DNA of 5,195 nt from Puniceicoccales bacterium (GTDB taxonomy: Bacteria; Verrucomicrobiota; Verrucomicrobiia; Opitutales; Oceanipulchritudinaceae), in assembly GCA_030595525.1 (NCBI GenBank), contig JAUVDD010000141.1:1-5195 (forward strand). Reading direction: 5' to 3'. This document shows positions 1 through 5,195 of the stretch, piece by piece. The position numbers and the translations under genes were made by a program. How positions within the stretch are numbered: the stretch's first letter is position 1; each line of letters opens with the position of its first letter. The notes beneath the pieces were generated by a model that saw nothing but the letters and a program-made list of their open reading frames with translations, did no database searches and had not been told where the DNA came from.

Positions 1-21
1 CACTACAGGTTCGAGTCTTGT

Positions 22-1476
22 TTAATCTTTCTCGTCAGTCTTATTCCAGATCCATTTACTGCGATCCATCGTTGGATTTGACTTAGGCATCCTTGCTCCG
101 GTTGACGACCACCATGATTTGAGATCAGTCATAAGCTCTTCCGCCTTCTCAGGCATGTCATTTATGAGGTTTTGTTCCTCACTTGGATCTTGTTTGAGAT
201 TATATAGCTCCGTTCTGCTGCCGAGGATGAATTTTCCTGACAGCGCGCCCGGCTTGGGTACACAACCAGTAGGATCAAGGAAGTCTCCAAAGTAGTGGAT
301 GAGTTTATAATCACCCTTCCGAATCATGGAACAAGGTGTCTTGGCGTAAGCAACCACATACTCCGGATGATGAGAGAAAATGGCATCACGTGAAAGAGTG
401 CCTGTTTGTTTAAGCAGTGGCATAAGACTGACCCCATCAAGGACCTGCTCTTCCTGAGATCTGCCTCCGGTTATTTCCATGAATGTAGGAAACAGGTCAA
501 CAACGTGGACTGGAGTATTGCATGTGCTACCAGCTTCCACCTGCCCCGGCCATCGCATAATGAATGGTACCCTTACTCCCCCCTCATAGAGTTGCCCTTT
601 GCCACCGCGTAGCGGATCATTTTTCCAGACTCGGGAAAGGCCACCGTTGTCTGATAGAAAGAGAACGAGAGTATTATCAGCGATGTTCAATTCATCCAAC
701 TTGTCGAGGATCCGTCCCACCGAACTATCCAGATATTCGATCATGGCAATAATGTCTGCAGAAACCCGTTCTGAGAAGGCACCCTGACGACTGCTGCTTC
801 GCTTGAAACCGCGATCAACTGCACGTTGAACACTGGATGGCGGAACATCAAAGGGTGTGTGCGGAGAATGATGAGCAATGTATGCTACAAAAGTTTCTTC
901 ACGATTCTCTTCAATGAACTTAATCATGTCGTCCGTAATGGCGCTGACCTTCTTATCATTTTGATTCGGCATACCCGTCCCGATCCATTGCAGACCATAG
1001 TCATGAAAGTACTCAATTCCACGATTTCTCAAACCGGAATCAGTCGAAACAGGTCCTCCAATGTGCACCTTTCCACTCATACCTGTTTTGTAACCGGCGT
1101 CCCACAGCATTTCGAATAGGGTGTAAACTTCAGGATCAAGTGCCTCTGGACGCCCCGGGGAGATCATTGGTGCGTAACCAGGTGAACTCGTCTCGACTGA
1201 TGTCAATCCTGTTCGTGCACCATACTGACCAGAGAAAATGGCAGCCCTTGTGGGGAGACATTGTGACAAAGCATAGGCATTAGTGAACCGCATTCCTTCT
1301 TCGGCGAGCTGGTCAAGATGAGGGGTCAGAGCGAGTTCCGATCCATAGCAGCCAAGAGCATTCCAGCCCATGTCATCAGCCATAATAATAACGATGTTGG
1401 GAGGTTTTGCTCCGGGCTCGCCAGCAAGTGGAAGCACGCTAAAGAAAATTATCAAGAGGAGTAAGTTATGTTTCAT
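22..1476 (-). CDS. Exported S1-type sulfatase (arylsulfatase A-like)
   Basis: This protein of about 484 residues should hydrolyse a sulfate ester, probably on a glycan, outside the cytoplasm. The start is taken as the ATG at 1474-1476 because a signal peptide follows at once (Met-Lys-His, a Leu/Ile/Phe core at residues 4-16, likely cleavage near 18-20). The frame extends upstream to a GTG at 1518, but those 14 codons look like untranslated leader. No strong ribosome binding site is seen, only a weak GAGAT. Visible S1 motifs in order: metal ligands D34-D35, the C73-L-P-T-R77 signature whose Cys becomes formylglycine, K136 and H138 in GKVHIG, H206 in HHSPHTP, D276-N277 in SDNGG, K293 in GGKGQLYEGG, and a C-terminal ELYNL..DPSEEQNL segment near 423-437. 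Length and motif order indicate a complete, active enzyme. The substrate cannot be read from sequence; the S1 subfamily was not assigned. It is the last gene of the minus-strand group. Confidence 0.93.
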   Translation of the reverse strand: MKHNLLLLIIFFSVLPLAGEPGAKPPNIVIIMADDMGWNALGCYGSELALTPHLDQLAEEGMRFTNAYALSQCLPTRAAIFSGQYGARTGLTSVETSSPGYAPMISPGRPEALDPEVYTLFEMLWDAGYKTGMSGKVHIGGPVSTDSGLRNRGIEYFHDYGLQWIGTGMPNQNDKKVSAITDDMIKFIEENREETFVAYIAHHSPHTPFDVPPSSVQRAVDRGFKRSSSRQGAFSERVSADIIAMIEYLDSSVGRILDKLDELNIADNTLVLFLSDNGGLSRVWKNDPLRGGKGQLYEGGVRVPFIMRWPGQVEAGSTCNTPVHVVDLFPTFMEITGGRSQEEQVLDGVSLMPLLKQTGTLSRDAIFSHHPEYVVAYAKTPCSMIRKGDYKLIHYFGDFLDPTGCVPKPGALSGKFILGSRTELYNLKQDPSEEQNLINDMPEKAEELMTDLKSWWSSTGARMPKSNPTMDRSKWIWNKTDEKD

Positions 1477-1587
1477 AAATTTTATCTCGAACAATATAAC
1501 AAGTAGGACCTGTACCACTGGCGATTAATGCTCCGCGAATCGGCAACACTATCAAAACGAATCATCGTCTCCGACCTGTCCACCCTG

Positions 1588-3387
1588 TTAATTAAAGTCT
1601 GTTTGAAACAACGCCGCCGATACCGGCTGCCCCACTCCATTAATCCTCAGTGAGGCCGCACCCGGCACCTCATCGCGGAAAGTAATATCATCGAACACCG
1701 CCTGGCTAACCGACCCTTTGAAACTTTTGCACCAGACACCAAGCCCAGTCAGCACATGATCAATTTTTAAAGATTCAAACCGTCCAGGCTCGCCGGCGGC
1801 CTGGTTATAGAGCTTCGGCAGATCCATTAGTACTTCCTGCCATTCGTCAGGCTGCACCGGGAGCTTCACAAAAAGAGCCTGCTTCGATCTACCCATCCGC
1901 TTCAGCTTGCCGGTGTTCCCGCCGCCGTATTTCTCGCCGGTCGCCATCCAGACGGAGTGGGTGGCCATACGCAAACTGTCCTCTGTGTCAGTAGTGCGCC
2001 AGTTCAGCAATATCAGCATCACATGCTGTCCCTCGCTGAACAGATTGAAGCGAATGTACCCACCTCCCTCTGTTGGAAGCTCCGGCAGACGATAGTGCAT
2101 TCCAAGAACAGGAAACTTTTCGGGATCAACCCTGCTCCACTGGTAGAGCTCATGGATGGTATCGCGCGACCAGGTCTGCCCTTTTTCCTTCACCAGCACG
2201 CGGGCACCTTTCGACCCGTTTAATCCGCCTCCCGCAACGGATTCCACAACAAATCCGGGATCGAAATCACTCTTGTAGCGCCAGACTTCCGTCCAGTTTT
2301 CCAGACCATTCTCGAAATCTCCATTGAGCAGACTGTCGTTCGCCGGGTAGTCCGTAATGGTTTTATGGAACAGAGGATCCTGGCCGGTGTACTTCACATA
2401 GGCGTCGTCCTTAAACACATGTTCCGCATCCACATCTACAACACGGCCTTTAATCGTTGCCCGATCCCCGTCGATATCAATCACCAGATAATAACCTCCG
2501 CCGAGCGCCCCGCTTTCATCGGCCATCCCTGAGGAAAACTGTGGATACTCTTCCCCGAAATTACGCGGCGGGCAGCCGGTCGGAGCCGTCAGGAAACGGA
2601 TCCCCCTATATTCCCAGGCCAGCTTCTGTGCAGTTTTGATACCATTGTGAACGTGACCGAAGATCGTATATTTCACATTGCCGTAGCGACTGAACAGATC
2701 GAGCAGTTCAAGCTGGGTTTTCTTTGAATAGGTGTAGCCCTGCAGTTGCGTCAGCCCCTGCGGAAGCAGATGCTCGTGAACAAAGATCATGACCGGTCGG
2801 TCGCGGTTGGCTGCCAGATCCTGGTCCAGCCAGGCATACAGCATTTCCTGAAACAGGCTGTCTTCTACCCAGTTGCAGGGAATCGTCACGAAATGCCACG
2901 CGCCGACATCCCAGGAAAACGCCACCTTGTCGAGCCCGCTGACCTCCCGCTGCAACTCAATAAACTCCTTATAGGGATAGCGTTTCTCATGATTGCCGTG
3001 CACCAGCACTGACGGATGCTTCAACGGCTTCAGGCGGGTTAAAAAGTTCTCCACATGATTCGGTTTACTCACCGAACCAACCATATCGCCGTTCCAAACC
3101 ACAAAAGAAATGTCGTCGCGCACATTCAATTCCTGAACCGTTTGATCCATATTTATATTGGACTGCCGCTCCACCGGATTGCTAGTATTCTCCCGACCGT
3201 CTCCAACCTGCGGATCAGCTACCAGCGCGAATGAAAAGCGTTCAGCACCTGCATCAACCCCTGCGAGTTCTACCTCGCCGATCAACGCCGTATAGTCCAC
3301 AGCGCTCGACTCTGCTGCCGAAAGGCCAACCATCCCGCATAGCAACATCACCCATGCAGTATGCACACCTAGCATTCTTTTCCTCAT
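1588..3387 (-). CDS. Exported metallophosphoesterase with C-terminal carbohydrate-binding-like domain
   Basis: This protein of about 599 residues is a calcineurin-like metallophosphoesterase. Numbered from the ATG at 3385-3387, a signal peptide covers roughly residues 1-24 (MRKRM, hydrophobic core, LSA-AES). The phosphoesterase domain spans about 50-275 with the five usual blocks: D58-P-Q60 (motif I, with Gln in place of the usual His), N99-G-D101, G131-N-H-E134, H204-E-H206 and G244-H-V-H247. Beta-rich linker sequence follows at about 295-340. A second domain begins with LLNGDFENGLENW (353-365) and ends with AVFDDITF (563-570); this opening and closing pattern is typical of CBM4/9-like jelly-roll modules. 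The frame could also begin at GTG 3414 or ATG 3411, but a good ribosome binding site precedes the chosen ATG. The gene lies 57 bases after one sulfatase and 111 before another, suggesting a role on the same glycan. Function beyond a metal-dependent phosphoester hydrolase is unknown; the glycan-binding role is inferred. Confidence 0.88.
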   Translation of the reverse strand: MRKRMLGVHTAWVMLLCGMVGLSAAESSAVDYTALIGEVELAGVDAGAERFSFALVADPQVGDGRENTSNPVERQSNINMDQTVQELNVRDDISFVVWNGDMVGSVSKPNHVENFLTRLKPLKHPSVLVHGNHEKRYPYKEFIELQREVSGLDKVAFSWDVGAWHFVTIPCNWVEDSLFQEMLYAWLDQDLAANRDRPVMIFVHEHLLPQGLTQLQGYTYSKKTQLELLDLFSRYGNVKYTIFGHVHNGIKTAQKLAWEYRGIRFLTAPTGCPPRNFGEEYPQFSSGMADESGALGGGYYLVIDIDGDRATIKGRVVDVDAEHVFKDDAYVKYTGQDPLFHKTITDYPANDSLLNGDFENGLENWTEVWRYKSDFDPGFVVESVAGGGLNGSKGARVLVKEKGQTWSRDTIHELYQWSRVDPEKFPVLGMHYRLPELPTEGGGYIRFNLFSEGQHVMLILLNWRTTDTEDSLRMATHSVWMATGEKYGGGNTGKLKRMGRSKQALFVKLPVQPDEWQEVLMDLPKLYNQAAGEPGRFESLKIDHVLTGLGVWCKSFKGSVSQAVFDDITFRDEVPGAASLRINGVGQPVSAALFQTDFN

Positions 3388-3396
3388 TACTTTCTT

Positions 3397-3402
3397 TTCC
3401 TC
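3397..3402 (-). promoter_or_regulatory. Ribosome binding site that decides the metallophosphoesterase start
   Basis: On the minus strand this reads GAGGAA and lies 9 bases before the ATG at 3385-3387. No comparable site precedes the upstream GTG (3414) or ATG (3411). Together with the signal peptide beginning right at the downstream ATG, this favours the shorter protein. It is a sequence match only, with no experimental support. Confidence 0.6.
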
Positions 3403-3444
3403 TAAATTCATCACTCATCCGGACCGATCACCGAAAAATCCTTA

Positions 3445-4860
3445 TCAATTCTGGTTTTCGAGTGCCGCCTTAGCCCGACGTTCGTCGCGTTTTTCTTTTT
3501 TAAGGTCTACTTCTATTTTCCATTCTGGAATAAAGCGAATTTCGGGAAAACCGGCTTTGTCAGTTTTCCGACTAAATGGGTATTTATCCATTTCGTATGT
3601 ATCCATTATATCCTGAAGACGCTGCTTTCTCTCCGGGAAATCTGTAGTTTCTTTTTCACTATACCGGGTAACATCCGACTCGTTACTGGCATCATAAAAT
3701 CGCCCGTCCTGGTCTAAACGGAATCTGTGATCGCGAACAAAATATTTCCCTGCCAGACAAATGAAAATATGGTCGCGGTCCTTGCCATCGGTTCCGAAGA
3801 AGTAGTGTGATAAATCCAGACCGTCTACCAATTCATCATTTTCAACACCAATGATTGAATTGAGTGTGGGGACAACATCGACCAGTCCAATAATTTTATC
3901 CGACCGAACGCCGGCTTCTACTTTTGCCGGCCAGCGCACGATAAATGGAACACGCGCCCCACTCTCTGTCATCTGTGATTTTCCACCCTGTATTTCAACC
4001 GTTTTCAAACGATTTGTAATACTCCCTTTTGTCCCGTTGTCCCCAGTAAAAATGATCAGTGTGTTGTCTGCCAGTCCATGCTCTTCAAGCTTGTCCATTA
4101 ACTGTCCAACAATTTTATCGGTATAATAAACCATCCCGGCAAAATTCTTATTCTTTTCGTCTTCGTTACCTTTGAGGAATTTAGTAGCTTCGGCCTCACA
4201 GTCAGGGGGCATTTCAAACGGATCGTGGGTAAGCGCCATTGGATAATAAATAAAGAAGGGCTTCTTCTTATTCTTATCAATAAATTCGAGCATTCGAGCA
4301 CTGTAAAAATCCGGACCGTAATCCTCGGGTTTTGCGAGAGTGAATTCACCGTCCATCCATAGCCCTGGCTCGTAATAGCGGGAATATTTCTTTTGGTGCC
4401 AACGCCAGACCCACATCGCATAATCATCGAATCCAAACTCTGATAGCATATCAGGATAGCTGTCGAAATATCCAAGCTGCCATTTCCCGGCAATTGCAGT
4501 GGCATAACCAACGCTCTTAAAATAGTTCCCGAAAGTCACAAAATCTTTCGGCATCCGTACATCCAGCTCCTTGGAAACCAATTGGCGGAATCCTGTTTTC
4601 TGTGGATAACGGCCCGTCATCAACATTACCCGTGTAGGTGTGCAAAGCGGTGAAGTATAGGCATTTTCAAATACCATTCCCTCTTTTGCCAAACGATCCA
4701 TATTGGGGGTATTACACATAATGTTGTTATAGCAACCCAATGCTTCCGCTCCCATATCATCCGCCATAAGCAAAATCACATTCGGCCTGTTAGCTGAAAA
4801 TGCTTCAGCCCAAAAGGCACATATTGCCAATGTAATACAAATATAGAACAGTCTTCTCAT
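3445..4860 (-). CDS. Exported S1-type sulfatase with GKWQLG variant motif
   Basis: This complete sulfatase of about 471 residues should hydrolyse sulfate esters of a glycan in the periplasm or outside the cell. The ATG at 4858-4860 is chosen: it leads straight into a signal peptide (MRRLFYICI..., likely cleavage near 20-24), and the longer frame adds only a TTG codon. Motifs seen: D34-D35 in LLMADDMG, formylglycine signature C73-T-P-T-R77, K126 in AGKWQLG, H212 in LTHDPFEMP, D274-N275 in TGDNG, K294 in GGKSQMTESGARVPF. In the GKW block the usual His is Gln128, which may mark a subfamily. The C-terminal subdomain is short, with RFYDASNESD (about 387-396) in place of the common LYDL..DP pattern. 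The protein ends in a Lys/Arg/Glu-rich tail (about 453-471). It differs strongly from the sulfatase at 22-1476, so it is not a recent duplicate. It is the first gene of the minus-strand group. Confidence 0.93.
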   Translation of the reverse strand: MRRLFYICITLAICAFWAEAFSANRPNVILLMADDMGAEALGCYNNIMCNTPNMDRLAKEGMVFENAYTSPLCTPTRVMLMTGRYPQKTGFRQLVSKELDVRMPKDFVTFGNYFKSVGYATAIAGKWQLGYFDSYPDMLSEFGFDDYAMWVWRWHQKKYSRYYEPGLWMDGEFTLAKPEDYGPDFYSARMLEFIDKNKKKPFFIYYPMALTHDPFEMPPDCEAEATKFLKGNEDEKNKNFAGMVYYTDKIVGQLMDKLEEHGLADNTLIIFTGDNGTKGSITNRLKTVEIQGGKSQMTESGARVPFIVRWPAKVEAGVRSDKIIGLVDVVPTLNSIIGVENDELVDGLDLSHYFFGTDGKDRDHIFICLAGKYFVRDHRFRLDQDGRFYDASNESDVTRYSEKETTDFPERKQRLQDIMDTYEMDKYPFSRKTDKAGFPEIRFIPEWKIEVDLKKEKRDERRAKAALENQN

Positions 4861-4946
4861 CAAAAATATCCGGATTAAGGATTAAGGAAATTATTGGAGT
4901 TCGTAAGGTCAAAGAAATACTGCTTGAATCCAAAAAAGGATCAAGA
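4861..4946. promoter_or_regulatory. Divergent intergenic region, presumed promoters for both directions
   Basis: This 86-base AT-rich spacer separates the minus-strand sulfatase from the plus-strand sulfatase start, so promoters for both should lie here. On the minus strand a TTGACC hexamer occurs (4904-4909), but no good -10 box follows at normal spacing. On the plus strand TTGGAG (4894-4899) is followed after 16 bases by AATACT (4916-4921), which is weak. Two perfect tandem copies of GGATTAA lie at 4872-4885, with a degenerate third, and could be a protein-binding site. No element here is firm; the role is inferred mainly from gene orientation. Confidence 0.4.
4936..4940 (+). promoter_or_regulatory. 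Possible ribosome binding site for the divergent sulfatase fragment
   Basis: AAGGA lies 6 bases before the TTG at 4947, which supports that codon as the start over the ATG at 4962. The site also falls in the 3' arm of a short imperfect hairpin (4924-4944, TTGAATCC / GGATCAA around six A residues), which could mask it. Both points rest on pattern only. Confidence 0.35.
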
Positions 4947-5144
4947 TTGTCTCAACCTTCCATGGAAGAGGATCAAACCAAATTTGTTTTGAATAGGTTT
5001 TTTCTATTTTTACTGGTAGTTACCCTTTTCACTGGAGCAGCCTCGACCCTGGCAACAGTACCGATTACAAATAGTTCTAAGGCAAATAAGCTGCCAAATA
5101 TTGTATTTATTTTAGCTGATGACGTGGGTCGCGAAGTATTGTAG
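4947..5144 (+). pseudogene. Truncated N-terminus of a third S1-type sulfatase
   Basis: The frame gives 65 residues from TTG 4947, or 60 from ATG 4962. A positively charged start is followed by a strong hydrophobic segment (about residues 18-38, FFLFLLVVTLF...), consistent with a signal peptide or anchor. After a Ser/Asn-rich linker comes LPNIVFILADDVGREVL (49-65), the first strand of the sulfatase fold with metal ligands D58-D59. Sulfatases with this beginning normally continue with a GCYGG-like block and about 400 more residues, including the C-x-P-x-R signature. Here a TAG stop follows directly, and no frame of the next 51 bases restores sulfatase sequence. The fragment cannot be an active sulfatase because it lacks the formylglycine site. 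It is either a remnant or a gene interrupted by an insertion whose far side is outside the window. Its start differs from both sulfatases in the window, so it is not a copy of either. Confidence 0.7.
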
Positions 5145-5195
5145 TCCAACCTACGCGCCATTGCCATAGCCGAGAGCGTGCCAGTCACGCCGGGC
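5145..5195. other. GC-rich sequence of unknown origin after the sulfatase break
   Basis: These 51 bases are about 67% GC, against about 38% for 4981-5140. They encode no recognisable protein in any frame and contain a short hairpin, GCGTG-CCAGT-CACGC (5176-5190), without a T-run, so it is not a typical terminator. The abrupt start where sulfatase homology ends suggests the edge of an inserted repeat or element. The window stops too soon to see a transposase, terminal repeats or a target duplication. Ordinary decay or a deletion junction remains possible. Confidence 0.35.

Noticed and set aside
826..1119. 97-codon plus-strand open frame antisense to the left sulfatase
   Set aside because: It is antisense to well-conserved sulfatase sequence and its product has no recognisable features.
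1477..1518. Upstream GTG extension of the left sulfatase
   Set aside because: The extra 14 residues precede a complete signal peptide beginning at the ATG at 1476, and no ribosome binding site supports the GTG.
1522..1542. Inverted repeat CGATT / AATCG between the metallophosphoesterase and left sulfatase genes
   Set aside because: The stem is five pairs with an 11-base loop and no T-run, too weak for a terminator. The related GACCTGT copies at 1507 and 1573 are also short enough to be chance.
2708..3012. Short open frames on both strands within the metallophosphoesterase gene
   Set aside because: They overlap the catalytic motifs of the real frame and have low-complexity, Arg/Pro-rich products typical of shadow frames in GC-rich DNA.
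4098..4511. 137-codon minus-strand open frame inside the right-hand sulfatase gene
   Set aside because: It lies wholly inside the sulfatase gene in another frame, shows no domain or signal peptide, and the sulfatase frame carries all conserved motifs.
4973..5188. 71-codon minus-strand open frame crossing the GC break
   Set aside because: Most of it is antisense to the signal-peptide and first strand of the truncated sulfatase. It has no recognisable motif, although the 5145-5188 part could belong to an unseen element.

Overview
The window looks like part of a sulfated-polysaccharide degradation locus from a bacterium of the PVC group. Kiritimatiellota or Lentisphaerota are most likely, with Planctomycetota possible. 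The basis is a dense cluster of exported S1-type sulfatases of different subtypes next to an exported metallophosphoesterase, at mid GC content; this pattern is typical of those lineages. Marine Bacteroidota cannot be excluded, and no marker gene fixes the taxonomy.

Layout: three complete genes lie on the minus strand, read from right to left. They are a formylglycine sulfatase (3445-4860), a calcineurin-like metallophosphoesterase with a carbohydrate-binding-like C-terminal domain (1588-3387), and a second, clearly different sulfatase (22-1476). The gaps are 57 and 111 bases with no convincing terminator, so they probably form one transcription unit. Each protein begins with a signal peptide, so the products should act in the periplasm or outside the cell. 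On the plus strand, diverging from the first sulfatase across an 86-base spacer, is the start of a third sulfatase (4947-5144). It keeps its signal peptide and first metal-binding strand, then stops abruptly where the sequence turns from about 38% GC to about 67% GC.

How they work together (inference): the two sulfatases would remove sulfate esters from different positions of an exported or captured glycan. The phosphoesterase, tethered to glycan by its C-terminal domain, would remove a phosphate or phosphodiester substituent or act on a related ester. No glycoside hydrolase, transporter, regulator or sulfatase-maturing enzyme is visible in the window, so the glycan cannot be named.

For all four coding regions the longest open frame begins at a GTG or TTG codon. 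For the three complete genes a downstream ATG next to the signal peptide is the better start and is used here. The most interesting points are the metallophosphoesterase fusion with its D-x-Q motif I, the His-to-Gln change in the active-site motif of the right-hand sulfatase, and the sharp break in the divergent third sulfatase. I found no RNA gene, CRISPR array or complete mobile element.
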